Made by a program: the position numbers and the translations under genes
Notes under the pieces: generated by a model
What the model was told of the DNA's origin: nothing
The model's input: the letters and a program-made list of their open reading frames with translations, nothing else
Databases searched by the model: none
Part shown: positions 1 to 7,178 of the stretch, in pieces
Position numbering within the stretch: position 1 is the stretch's first letter
Layout of the letters: every line of letters begins with the position of its first letter
Origin: Bacteroidota bacterium
GTDB taxonomy: Bacteria > Bacteroidota > Bacteroidia > Chitinophagales > Chitinophagaceae
DNA length: 10,739 bases
Assembly (NCBI GenBank): GCA_023433755.1
Contig: JAEYUA010000040.1
Span: forward strand, 1 to 10,739
Reading direction: 5' to 3'

Positions 1-681
1 CATGATGCCATCCACACCGTAACGGTTTTTATACTCCAGCGCTTTTTCAGGTGAATCAATATCACCGTTCCCGAAAATGGGAATATGAATGCGGGGATTA
101 TTCTTTACACGTGCAATCGGCGCCCAGTCGGCAGAGCCTTTATATAATTGGGCTCTTGTTCTCCCATGGATCGCAAGAGCCTTGATACCGGTATCCTGCA
201 GCCGCATCGCTACTTCTTCAATATTGATACTGGAATCGTCCCAGCCCAGTCTTGTTTTTACGGTAACAGGCAGGCTGGTTGACTTCACAACCGCTTGGGT
301 GAGCCGCACCATCAAATCAACATCTTTAAGTACGGCTGCGCCTGCTCCTTTGGTTACAACTTTTTTAACGGGACAGCCAAAATTGATATCCAGCAGGTTA
401 GGGTTAACCGTATCCACAATCTTCGCACTCAGCGCCATCGCTTCTTCATCACCGCCGAAGATCTGGATGCCCACGGGTCTTTCTTCTTCGAATATGTCCA
501 ATTTCTGCCTGCTTTTGATGGCATCTCGGATCAGCCCTTCGCTGCTGATGAATTCCGTGTACATCAGGTCAGCGCCATTGAGCTTGCACACGGCACGGAA
601 AGGCGGATCACTCACATCTTCCATGGGTGCCAGTAAAAGCGGGAAACCAGGGAGTTCTATGTTGCCGATTTTTACCATCAT
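1..681 (-). CDS. dusB: tRNA-dihydrouridine synthase (DusB family), 3' end beyond the window
   Basis: The enzyme uses FMN and NADPH to reduce specific uridines in the tRNA D-loop to dihydrouridine, in the cytoplasm. The reverse-strand frame is open without a stop from the ATG at 681 to base 1, giving 227 codons of a protein that is usually about 330 residues. The missing part is therefore the C-terminal helical tRNA-binding domain. Visible TIM-barrel motifs are APMEDVSDPPFR (residues 18-29, flavin-binding start), NFGCPVKK (100-107, with catalytic Cys103), KTRLGW (142-147), IHGRTR (171-176) and GNGD (204-207, FMN phosphate region). The first of two adjacent ATGs (681 and 678) is given as the start; an in-frame TAA at 730-732 bounds the frame, and no further ATG lies between. 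No Shine-Dalgarno is visible. The gene diverges from the CPBP protease gene. The family is secure; the DusB subgroup is likely. Confidence 0.95.
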   Translation of the reverse strand, partial: MMVKIGNIELPGFPLLLAPMEDVSDPPFRAVCKLNGADLMYTEFISSEGLIRDAIKSRQKLDIFEEERPVGIQIFGGDEEAMALSAKIVDTVNPNLLDINFGCPVKKVVTKGAGAAVLKDVDLMVRLTQAVVKSTSLPVTVKTRLGWDDSSINIEEVAMRLQDTGIKALAIHGRTRAQLYKGSADWAPIARVKNNPRIHIPIFGNGDIDSPEKALEYKNRYGVDGIM

Positions 682-731
682 TGCATCAACAGGTCTTATC
701 TTGCAGGACCCGTAAATCAGGGCCGCAAATT

Positions 732-1676
732 ATGAACTTATCACTGCAGGATAGCAACAATAACAATTCCAAAGGAGTTTCGTACACCTCCGGTTTCTTT
801 ATGCTGCTGGGTTTTGCTTTGCTGGGACTTGTAGTTGCCTCTTTCATTTCCATAGGGCTGGTGACCGCCGTTGCAGGGGGAAAGATCCAGGAGGCCATGA
901 AGGATCCCGCAAATGCTGACCTGATCCGGATCATGCAGGTTTCCAGCATGGTGATCAGCATGTTCATCCCTGCCCTGGCCGTGGCTTATTTACTCAACCG
1001 TAAACCCTTCAGGCTGCTGGGATTCCGTGCCAATGTAACGGTAAGCCAGGTAGTGATTGTTGTGGCACTCATGTTCCTGGCACTTTTTGTTGCCGGCGCA
1101 TTTGGTGTAGTGAACAAGGAGATCGCTGATGCATTCGGATTGAAAGGCTGGTCTGAAAAACTGGAGAAGACCTATAATGAGCAGGTGGCGATCATGCTAG
1201 ACATGAAGAGTCTAGGTGGCTATTTCATAAGTCTTTTCGTAATGGCATTTGTACCCGCGGTATGCGAGGAAATGCTATTTCGTGGTGGCCTGCAGAATTT
1301 TTTAATAAGAGCCACCAAAAATCCCTGGGCCTCTGTGATCATTGTCAGCATCATCTTTAGCCTCGTGCATTTTTCAGCCTATGCTTTCCTGGTAAGAATA
1401 TTCCTTGGCCTCATGCTGGGACTGATCTATCATTACACACAAAATATCTGGTTGTGCATCATGGCGCATTTTTTCAATAATGCGCTCGCGGTAAGCAGTG
1501 TCTATTTTATGATGCAACAGGGAAAGGGAATGGAAGAAGCCATGAGCAAGGAGATATCTGCAGCTTATTGGGGATTCCTGGCATTGCCCCTGATCTTTAT
1601 TTTATTTAAAAGCCTGCGTAAGAATTCGCCTGTTGATGAGGCGCCGGCGGCAGTTAACCGGGAAACCAATTACTGA
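732..1676 (+). CDS. CPBP family intramembrane glutamic endopeptidase (Abi/CAAX protease-like)
   Basis: A predicted inner-membrane protease of 314 residues. The CPBP (formerly CAAX/Abi) family includes prenyl-protein Rce1 proteases and many bacterial members of unknown substrate. All three family motifs are present: EEMLFR (Glu179-Glu180 to Arg184), FSLVH (His213) and HFFNN (His246, Asn250). About eight hydrophobic segments are seen, near residues 21-50, 67-88, 103-127, 162-185, 198-215, 216-236, 239-261 and 278-295, so the active site lies within the membrane as expected. The frame is open back to 627, but that extension lies antisense to dusB and is not hydrophobic. The ATG at 732 gives a sensible short polar, Asn-rich N-terminus before the first helix. 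The last base of its TGA is the first base of the cdsA ATG, implying one transcript and translational coupling. The substrate cannot be told from sequence. Confidence 0.92.
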   Translation: MNLSLQDSNNNNSKGVSYTSGFFMLLGFALLGLVVASFISIGLVTAVAGGKIQEAMKDPANADLIRIMQVSSMVISMFIPALAVAYLLNRKPFRLLGFRANVTVSQVVIVVALMFLALFVAGAFGVVNKEIADAFGLKGWSEKLEKTYNEQVAIMLDMKSLGGYFISLFVMAFVPAVCEEMLFRGGLQNFLIRATKNPWASVIIVSIIFSLVHFSAYAFLVRIFLGLMLGLIYHYTQNIWLCIMAHFFNNALAVSSVYFMMQQGKGMEEAMSKEISAAYWGFLALPLIFILFKSLRKNSPVDEAPAAVNRETNY

Positions 1677-2539
1677 TGGCATTCAACTGGCAAACACTCA
1701 GAACAAGATCCCTCTCCGCGACAGTTTTTGTTGTGGTGATGCTCACTGGTCTTTTATGGAATGAATGGTCTTATTTCCTGCTGTTCTCATTAGTGCATTT
1801 TGGCGCCTGGGTAGAATACCAAAAACTGGTGTCCAAATTTAATACGGGCTATTCCAAAACAAGCTGGATGCACCGTTATGGAGTGATGATTGGTGGCTGG
1901 TGCATCATGCTTTTTCTTACCAATTATGAACTGGCTGTTGGCTCGCTTGCTCTTACGGATATTGGATTCTGGGCCGGGCTCCTGATGGCCATCCTGTTGC
2001 CATTGATCATGTTCCTTGATTCCAAATTATTATTCCTGAATAATATCGGCTACTCACTGGTAGGGTTGCTGTACATTTCTTTACCACTAGCCCTGCTGGT
2101 TGACCTGCGTACGCATTGGAATGAAGAAGATTACAGGTTGTCCATGACCATTCCCTTGCTCATCATTTTTTCTCTTTGGATTAATGATACCATGGCCTAC
2201 CTGGTTGGATCTGCTGTTGGTAAAACACCCCTCTCTAAGATCTCTCCTAAAAAAACATGGGAAGGAACCATCGGTGGCGTACTGCTTACAGTGATCACCA
2301 TCAGCCTGATTGCTTATTTGGATGAGAGATCATCGGTCGTTGATGCCGCGGTGATGTCAGCACTCGCTGCCATTAGCGGTACACTGGGGGACCTCTTTGA
2401 AAGCAAATTGAAAAGAATGGCAGGTGTGAAAGACAGCGGAAATATCATGCCCGGACATGGAGGTTTTCTCGACCGCTTCGATTCCATCCTTTTTGCAGCG
2501 GTCGTAGTTTGGATTTATGCCATGTTCCGTTTCAGTTAA
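1676..2539 (+). CDS. cdsA: Phosphatidate cytidylyltransferase (CDP-diacylglycerol synthase)
   Basis: Converts phosphatidic acid and CTP to CDP-diacylglycerol and pyrophosphate at the inner membrane, the branch point for phosphatidylethanolamine and acidic phospholipids. The 287-residue protein is polytopic. It ends with the family signature at residues 243-269: SKLKR, then KDSG, then PGHGGFLDRFD, with the Lys, Asp and His residues expected for metal and CTP binding. Other conserved blocks are WINDTMAYLVG (168-178), SPKKTWEG (190-197) and GDLFESK (238-244). Length is typical. It starts by a one-base overlap (TGATG) with the protease gene, so the two are surely co-transcribed. The stop shares the TTAA palindrome with the convergent amidase gene. 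No odd features in the protein. Confidence 0.96.
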   Translation: MAFNWQTLRTRSLSATVFVVVMLTGLLWNEWSYFLLFSLVHFGAWVEYQKLVSKFNTGYSKTSWMHRYGVMIGGWCIMLFLTNYELAVGSLALTDIGFWAGLLMAILLPLIMFLDSKLLFLNNIGYSLVGLLYISLPLALLVDLRTHWNEEDYRLSMTIPLLIIFSLWINDTMAYLVGSAVGKTPLSKISPKKTWEGTIGGVLLTVITISLIAYLDERSSVVDAAVMSALAAISGTLGDLFESKLKRMAGVKDSGNIMPGHGGFLDRFDSILFAAVVVWIYAMFRFS

Positions 2540-3696
2540 TCCCTTTTTGCTTTTTTAAGCCAGTCACGCAGCCCTTTATAAATCTTCTTCGCAACATCCT
2601 GGTGGAATTTTGTATCCAGGATCTTTTTTTCATCATCAGCATTGCTGAGAAAAGCCACTTCCACCAAGCAGTTGGGATATTCAGTGGGACCACTTAAGGA
2701 AAAATTAAAGGCACCGATGTTGCCGAAATTATTCAGTTTGAGCTCCAGCATCCGGTCCAGTATGTTCTGGGTCAGCGGGCGGAAACCGATATAACGGTAA
2801 TAAGTACTTACACCCTTCGCATTGGCATTACCAGATGAGTTGAGGTGTATGCTGAGCAACACATCAGGATCCTTTTCTTTTAGCATCTGCATACGCTCGA
2901 TCATACCCAGGTCCACATCTTCTTCCCTGGTCATGTAAACGCTGAAACCCTTCCTGCGCAGGTAACGCTGCAGCTTTTTTGCCATCAGCAGGGTATAATC
3001 TTTTTCTAATATGCCAGAGTTCAAACCTTTTGCACCGGTACTGGTTCCACCATGACCCGCATCTATGGCAACAGTTAGATGTTTGGGTTTGAATGAACGC
3101 GGTTGCCTTTTGATACGTACCTGAAGGTTGTTCCTGTTATAAACAATGGAATAACCCCAGTGCTGTGTGTGTTTCAATTCAATGGTCACCCTTAACACAT
3201 CATCTTCCACCTGTTCATACCATACATTTTTGATCTCCCTGGCTGTTTTCAATTGCGTGATCCAGTTGGTATTGCTGGTAGCCCCGAATATATCGATCAC
3301 CACCCTGGAAGGGTTTACCTGCTGAATAGACCGGTAAGGCAATCGTTCCGGAAGTGAAACAGAGAGATAATCATATTTATCATCACCCCAGACCTTCCAG
3401 CTTGTTGAAAGGTAATAAGGCTGAATAGTGATAGATGAATCAGGGGTAAACTGGGTTTTAGGAAGGAAAGCGTAATGCAATCGGGAAAGTTTCACTTTAT
3501 AATCAGTGCCAAGGCTATCTACTACCTGTATAAGCACGTTGGTATCGAGGTAAGTCATTTTTGCGCCGCCGAGGCGGTCTTCACCCGGGCCGAATTCCAG
3601 GTAAGGAAGAGGACCGCTGGTACGCCCGGTAATGATTTGCTGCGCCTGGAGATGGTTGAGAAAGAAAACAAAGATCAAAGCGGGAAAAACTTTCAT
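2536..3696 (-). CDS. Secreted N-acetylmuramoyl-L-alanine amidase (Amidase_3)
   Basis: A zinc amidase that cuts the bond between MurNAc and the stem peptide in peptidoglycan, acting in the periplasm during cell separation or wall turnover. Numbering from an upstream in-frame ATG at 3714, the catalytic domain spans about 212-390. It has zinc ligands His221 (AIDAGHGG), Glu237 (ILEKDY) and His290 (LLSIHLNSS), and catalytic Glu352 (CLVEVAFLSN). Residues about 45-90 look like an SH3-type beta domain. About 95-205 is another beta-rich region, possibly AMIN-like, as often precedes such amidases. The ATG at 3696 is preferred because it begins a textbook signal peptide (MKVFPALIFVFF, then a likely cleavage near LQAQQ) and gives 386 residues. 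Starting at 3714 would add MFYLGR. The gene is convergent with cdsA and overlaps its stop codon by sharing TTAA. The amidase assignment is secure; N-terminal domain names are inference. Confidence 0.93.
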   Translation of the reverse strand: MKVFPALIFVFFLNHLQAQQIITGRTSGPLPYLEFGPGEDRLGGAKMTYLDTNVLIQVVDSLGTDYKVKLSRLHYAFLPKTQFTPDSSITIQPYYLSTSWKVWGDDKYDYLSVSLPERLPYRSIQQVNPSRVVIDIFGATSNTNWITQLKTAREIKNVWYEQVEDDVLRVTIELKHTQHWGYSIVYNRNNLQVRIKRQPRSFKPKHLTVAIDAGHGGTSTGAKGLNSGILEKDYTLLMAKKLQRYLRRKGFSVYMTREEDVDLGMIERMQMLKEKDPDVLLSIHLNSSGNANAKGVSTYYRYIGFRPLTQNILDRMLELKLNNFGNIGAFNFSLSGPTEYPNCLVEVAFLSNADDEKKILDTKFHQDVAKKIYKGLRDWLKKAKRD

Positions 3697-3827
3697 CCGC
3701 CCAAGATAAAACATAAAACTACCATAGGGTTTCTCGTAATTCTACTAAACTTTCATCAAGCAGTAGTACCCGATTTTATTGCAGCGCTTAGAAATTGGAA
3801 ATATGCAAATTATATTTACATTATATC

Positions 3828-3843
3828 GCAGTCGCAAGACTGC
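3828..3843 (+). promoter_or_regulatory. Leader hairpin with GCAA tetraloop before the 7TM gene
   Basis: A perfect 6-bp inverted repeat GCAGTC / GACTGC encloses the four bases GCAA. As RNA it would form a compact hairpin capped by a GNRA-type tetraloop, ending 25 nt before the ATG at 3869. No U-tract follows, so it is not an intrinsic terminator. It could stabilise the mRNA 5' end, affect translation, or be a DNA operator. The structure is seen directly; the function is unknown and it may be chance. Confidence 0.4.
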
Positions 3844-3868
3844 ATCCAATATCCAAAACGTAAAACCT

Positions 3869-4582
3869 ATGAGCTGGAATGCCATACTTGGTATTGCTTG
3901 CATTGTTTCATTCCTTTTGCCGGTCGCAGTGATCCTGTACAACCGGTATTACACGCACAGGAGCCTTGCAGCTTTACTGGCCTATTACACACTCATCTTC
4001 ATAGATAATCTTTTCGCTGAGAACATCATTCCCATGGATGACCGCATCAGTAAATTCATCAGCATCCTGGACAATTTTTGTGATGTGCCTCTCATGCTCA
4101 CCGTTCTCCTGTTCTTCTGTCCTGACCGAAAAAAACAAAACAGCATCCGCCTGCTGACTTATGCATTCATTGCATACGAGATCGCGATTATCGCCATTAT
4201 AGGATTCAATACAAGCGCTGTAACTTATGTACTCGGTCCCGGCATTGTGCTGGTTCTTGGATACGCTTCCTATTTATTTGTACGGCAGGTTAAGTTCAGT
4301 ATTTACCATAGCAAGAACCATGGAAGGATGATCATGCTTTCATCCATATTCTTTGTATACGCTACCTATGCCCTGATCTATTTCTTTCATTACCTGCAGA
4401 AGACTCCCTACATTAATGATGTGATGATGCTGTATTACATTGCATCAATCCTGAGCGCTGTTGTAATGGCAATAGGACTTCACCTCATCAGGAGAAGACT
4501 CAAGGAACTGCAATCCGTACAGGTAACACGTAAGGAGCTGGCTGTATTCTTTGGTCATAAATCAGGGATTGAAACGCGTTAA
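3869..4582 (+). CDS. Uncharacterised seven-helix membrane protein
   Basis: I do not recognise this family. The product is 237 residues with seven hydrophobic segments, near 4-26, 31-50, 62-84, 93-113, 117-139, 153-176 and 184-206. A basic cytoplasmic-type tail (HLIRRRLKEL and on to GIETR) follows. The arrangement resembles seven-helix sensor or receptor-like membrane domains, but no output domain (kinase, cyclase, DNA-binding) follows and no catalytic motif is visible. Polar and aromatic residues recur inside helices (DNLFAEN at 46-52, DNFCDVP at 68-74, FFHYLQK at 172-178). The frame is open back to 3779, but the ATG at 3869 (MSWNAILG) places helix 1 at the N-terminus and leaves the hairpin in the leader, so it is preferred. 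It stands alone: divergent from the amidase, and closed by a terminator downstream. It could be a membrane sensor, a transporter subunit or a structural protein; function is not assignable. Confidence 0.72.
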   Translation: MSWNAILGIACIVSFLLPVAVILYNRYYTHRSLAALLAYYTLIFIDNLFAENIIPMDDRISKFISILDNFCDVPLMLTVLLFFCPDRKKQNSIRLLTYAFIAYEIAIIAIIGFNTSAVTYVLGPGIVLVLGYASYLFVRQVKFSIYHSKNHGRMIMLSSIFFVYATYALIYFFHYLQKTPYINDVMMLYYIASILSAVVMAIGLHLIRRRLKELQSVQVTRKELAVFFGHKSGIETR

Positions 4583-4626
4583 CTACATCATGTTGAGATA
4601 AAATTTTTCAATACTTACCCATTAAA

Positions 4627-4654
4627 AAAACCCTGACAGGAATGCCAGGGTTTT
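4627..4654. terminator. Bidirectional intrinsic terminator between convergent genes
   Basis: A 9-bp perfect stem (AAAACCCTG at 4627-4635 with CAGGGTTTT at 4646-4654) encloses a 10-nt loop. On the plus strand it is followed by a T-rich run (TTTTCTTTTT, 4651-4660). On the minus strand it is followed by seven T's (complement of 4624-4630). It lies between the stop of the 7TM gene (4582) and the stop of the acyl-CoA dehydrogenase gene (4682), so it can end transcription from both sides. Confidence 0.88.
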
Positions 4655-4681
4655 CTTTTTGCAACTATTAAAAACAAATCG

Positions 4682-6463
4682 TCAGAGACTGTATTTCCTT
4701 TCAGCAATCAAATGATCAGCAATCCTTCTGCGTGCATCCTTGCTGTTGAAAGGCTGCGCCTTGGTAAATCTTTTCAATCCCATCAGGATCATTCTTTGCT
4801 CATCGCCTTCAGCAAAAGCATTGATGGCATCCTTACCGCTTTTGTGAATGCGGTCAGCCGCATCGTACAGGTAACAATTAAGAATGTCCCTGTAAATTGA
4901 TCCATCGCCACCAGGATTTTGTTCCAGCTTCATTACCCTCAACAACAGGCTTTCCGCAAGGAAAGTATCGATCGCCATGTCTGCAATGGACATCAGGATC
5001 TCCTGCTCAGTTTCCAGTTTCATCATCAGCTTTTGTGCAGCCGCACCGGCCGTAAGCAGGATGGTCTTTTTAAAATTGTTTACAAGTTTTCTTTCCTGCG
5101 CGAAGGCTGCTTCATCCTCATCACCAAAATCAGGAATGCTCATCAGCTCCTGTGAAACCTTCATGGCCGGGCCCATAATATTGAGGCGGCCCTGCATGGC
5201 ACGCTTCAACGTCATATCCACCGTGAGCAACCTGTTGATTTCGTTGGTTCCTTCATAAATCCGGTTGATGCGGCTGTCGCGGTAAGCCCTTGAAATATTG
5301 TATTCGGCACTGAACCCGTTTCCGCCGTGGATTTGCACACCCTCATCCACACAATAATCGGCGATCTCACTGCCGCAGACTTTCAGGATGGCACATTCAA
5401 TGGCATATTCTTCGGCTGCACCCAGTAATGCTTCATTGAAAGGTTTACCGTTCCCGTGTAGTTCCGTTTCTTTTTCATCAATCAGTTTGGCTGACCGGTA
5501 TAACGCACTCTCGCAGGCAAAAACACGGATCGCCATTTCAGCCAGCTTGAACTTGATAGCGCCAAAATTCGCGATGGGCTGTTTGAACTGTTCCCGTGTG
5601 ATGGCGTATTCAATGGAAGAAGTGATAGTGGCCTTTGCACCACCCATGGTTGCAGCGCATAATTTCAGACGGCCGATGTTGAGGATGTTGAAAGCGATCT
5701 TATGTCCTTTGCCAATCTCGCCCAGCACATTCTCCACGGGTACTTTACAGTCCTGGAAATAGAGCTGCACGGTTGAAGAACCCTTGATCCCCATCTTTTG
5801 TTCTTCGGGTCCCTGTGTGAATCCCTCGAAACCCTTTTCCACAATAAAACCCGTGAATTTATCACCATCCACTTTGGCAAAAACCGTGTACACATCAGCA
5901 AAACCCCCGTTGGTGATCCAGCATTTCTGCCCGTTGAGAAGATAGTACTTACCATCATCACTCAGTTTGGCTGTGGTTTTGGCGCTCAGGGCATCACTTC
6001 CACTATTGGGTTCGGTAAGACCATAAGCCCCGGCCCATTCACCCGTAATAAGCTTTGGGATATATTTCTGTTTTTGCTCCGGTGTTCCAAAATATAAAAT
6101 AGGGAGCGTACCAATACCGGTATGCGCAGCTATGGCAACAGAAAAGGAATGACCCGCACCCAGGTATTCATTTATAATGGTGGAAGTAATAAAATCCTTT
6201 CCCAGCCCTCCATATTCTTCAGGAAAAGAGACCGATAAAAGTCCCTGTTCACCAGCTTTCACCATGAGAGATTTCATCAATCCTTCTTCCATGTGATCAA
6301 TGCGGTCAAGGTTAGGTGTTACTTCCGCTTCCAGGAATTGCTCACACATGTCACGGATCATGCGCTGCTCCTCACTGAAATCTTCAGGTATGAATACGTC
6401 AGCGGGATCACTTTCTTTTACAAGCCATTCACCGCCTGTCAATGATTTTTTGATTGCTTCCAT
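4682..6463 (-). CDS. Acyl-CoA dehydrogenase (VLCAD-like long form)
   Basis: A cytoplasmic FAD enzyme that introduces the trans-2 double bond into acyl-CoA in the first step of beta-oxidation, passing electrons to ETF. At 593 residues it is longer than the ~380-residue short/medium-chain enzymes. It carries a C-terminal helical extension of about 170 residues (about 420-593), as in VLCAD/ACAD9-type enzymes. Visible motifs are EEYGGLG (82-88), GAYGLTEPNSGSDA (145-158, first ACAD signature), KCWITNGG (180-187), the Arg-x-Gln-Phe FAD contact (REQFKQP, 290-296), and QIHGGNGFSAEY (377-388). RIYEGTNEINR (401-411) holds Glu404 in the catalytic-base position. The ATG at 6463 lies 23 nt after the marR stop, so the two genes likely form one transcript. 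The spacer holds a small palindrome, AAAAC-TG-GTTTT (6464-6475). Chain-length preference is inferred only from length and form. FadE of Gammaproteobacteria is a different, larger type. Confidence 0.95.
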   Translation of the reverse strand: MEAIKKSLTGGEWLVKESDPADVFIPEDFSEEQRMIRDMCEQFLEAEVTPNLDRIDHMEEGLMKSLMVKAGEQGLLSVSFPEEYGGLGKDFITSTIINEYLGAGHSFSVAIAAHTGIGTLPILYFGTPEQKQKYIPKLITGEWAGAYGLTEPNSGSDALSAKTTAKLSDDGKYYLLNGQKCWITNGGFADVYTVFAKVDGDKFTGFIVEKGFEGFTQGPEEQKMGIKGSSTVQLYFQDCKVPVENVLGEIGKGHKIAFNILNIGRLKLCAATMGGAKATITSSIEYAITREQFKQPIANFGAIKFKLAEMAIRVFACESALYRSAKLIDEKETELHGNGKPFNEALLGAAEEYAIECAILKVCGSEIADYCVDEGVQIHGGNGFSAEYNISRAYRDSRINRIYEGTNEINRLLTVDMTLKRAMQGRLNIMGPAMKVSQELMSIPDFGDEDEAAFAQERKLVNNFKKTILLTAGAAAQKLMMKLETEQEILMSIADMAIDTFLAESLLLRVMKLEQNPGGDGSIYRDILNCYLYDAADRIHKSGKDAINAFAEGDEQRMILMGLKRFTKAQPFNSKDARRRIADHLIAERKYSL

Positions 6464-6486
6464 AAAACTGGTTTTAATGGTAATTA

Positions 6487-6930
6487 TTATTGGCTAAGGT
6501 TATCGTAAACTTTCTGCAGCACTTCCTTACACATATCCACCTGGTCGGCCGGCACCCCCTCCAGCGCTTCGTTAAGTGTTTCTTCGGCCATCAACATGGT
6601 TTCTTCCTGGAGCTTCTGTGCGTTTTTGGTGATGAAAACCTTGTTGATGCGGCGGTCCTTTTCATCCGAAACTCTTTTCACCAGGCCCAGCTTTTCAAGG
6701 TTATCGATCAGTCTTGTAATGCTTGGTTTATCACGGAATGTTGCATTACATAATTCCTGTTGGCTGCGCCCGTCTTCTTTCCACAGGTGGTAGAGCACAC
6801 TCCACTGCTCAATGGTAAGATTGATGCCGGCGGTATTGAATTTTTTTTGCATGCGCCGGGCTATGGCCGTTGATGCCTTACCAGTAATGAAACTGTATAA
6901 CTCGCCTTTCTTAAATTGGTTGTTTGGCAT
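6487..6930 (-). CDS. MarR family winged-helix transcriptional regulator
   Basis: A 147-residue dimeric DNA-binding repressor type. Helical dimerisation ends lie at about 8-35 and 105-145. The winged helix is at about 40-102: LTIEQWSVLYHLW (38-50), QQELCNATFRDKPSITRLIDNLEKLG (57-82) with the recognition helix near 68-80, and the wing VSDEKDRRINKVFIT (87-101) with the family's Asp-x-Arg (Asp92, Arg94). Length is normal for MarR. It is the first gene of a probable operon with the acyl-CoA dehydrogenase. Its start codon is 1 bp from an inverted repeat that overlaps the predicted transcription start. This suggests autorepression and a ligand linked to acyl-CoA or fatty-acid metabolism. The ligand is inference; some MarR proteins respond instead to phenolics or oxidants. 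Confidence 0.93.
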   Translation of the reverse strand: MPNNQFKKGELYSFITGKASTAIARRMQKKFNTAGINLTIEQWSVLYHLWKEDGRSQQELCNATFRDKPSITRLIDNLEKLGLVKRVSDEKDRRINKVFITKNAQKLQEETMLMAEETLNEALEGVPADQVDMCKEVLQKVYDNLSQ

Positions 6931-6931
6931 A

Positions 6932-6949
6932 TAGTTGTTTATGCAACTA
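6932..6949. promoter_or_regulatory. Putative MarR operator (TAGTTG-N6-CAACTA)
   Basis: A perfect 6-bp inverted repeat with a 6-bp spacer, 18 bp in all, the size expected for a MarR dimer site. It sits immediately upstream of the marR ATG (6930) and just downstream of the -7 element at 6952-6959, so a bound dimer would cover the transcription start. The repeat is seen directly; assignment to this regulator is inferred from position and size. Confidence 0.6.
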
Positions 6950-6951
6950 AG

Positions 6952-6983
6952 TAAATTTAATAAGCATTGCCGGGTTTAGCAAA
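6952..6983 (-). promoter_or_regulatory. Bacteroidota-type promoter for marR - acyl-CoA dehydrogenase
   Basis: Reading the minus strand, TTTG (complement of 6980-6983) is followed after exactly 20 nt by TAAATTTA (6952-6959). The Bacteroidota consensus is TTTG at -33 and TAnnTTTG at -7 with about 19-21 nt between, so this matches at all but the last base of the -7 element. The start of transcription would be near 6945, giving a leader of only about 15 nt that lies inside the putative operator. Confidence 0.6.
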
Positions 6984-7165
6984 TTTTGTTTGATAAATTT
7001 CTGGGAACCTCATTTTACAGGCAAATTCTTAAGAGATCAGGGGGGTAACCAAATAAGCACTAAGAAAACGCAAAGGGGGCCCTCCATGCGCCTCATAAGC
7101 TTTTAGCATAGGCTGATGCTCAATGGTTAAATTTTATTCAGTTCCTACTACACTCGAGACTAGCT
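6984..7165. other. Divergent intergenic stretch without a visible gene
   Basis: Non-coding space between the marR promoter and the glycosyltransferase gene. It contains two G-runs (7040-7045, 7075-7079), a GGGCCC palindrome (7077-7082) and a weak AGCAT/ATGCT repeat (7105-7109 with 7116-7120). A stretch near 7046-7079 (CACTAAG, then CGCAAAGG) resembles short decayed intergenic repeats. No convincing RNA gene or small ORF is seen. Confidence 0.5.
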
Positions 7166-7173
7166 TAGTTTTG
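7166..7173 (+). promoter_or_regulatory. Possible -7 element TAGTTTTG just before the glycosyltransferase ATG
   Basis: TAGTTTTG matches TAnnTTTG at all six fixed positions, but it ends only 5 nt before the ATG at 7179. No TTG is present about 20 nt upstream. If real, the transcript would be leaderless or nearly so. With a 6-base fixed motif in AT-rich DNA, chance is a fair alternative. Confidence 0.3.
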
Positions 7174-7178
7174 CTTTA

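Noticed and set aside
89..715. Plus-strand open frames at 89-715 and 295-636
   Set aside because: They lie antisense to a clear dusB frame with all family motifs; their translations show no family features.
627..731. Upstream start at 627 for the CPBP protease
   Set aside because: The extra 35 residues overlap dusB in antisense, are not typical of the family, and precede a better start at 732.
3779..3868. Start at 3779 or 3803 for the 7TM protein
   Set aside because: The extension is non-membrane sequence covering the leader hairpin; MSWNAILG at 3869 places helix 1 at the N-terminus.
4712..6097. Several plus-strand open frames inside the acyl-CoA dehydrogenase region
   Set aside because: All are antisense to a full-length dehydrogenase with complete signatures and have Ser/Leu/Phe-rich shadow-like translations.
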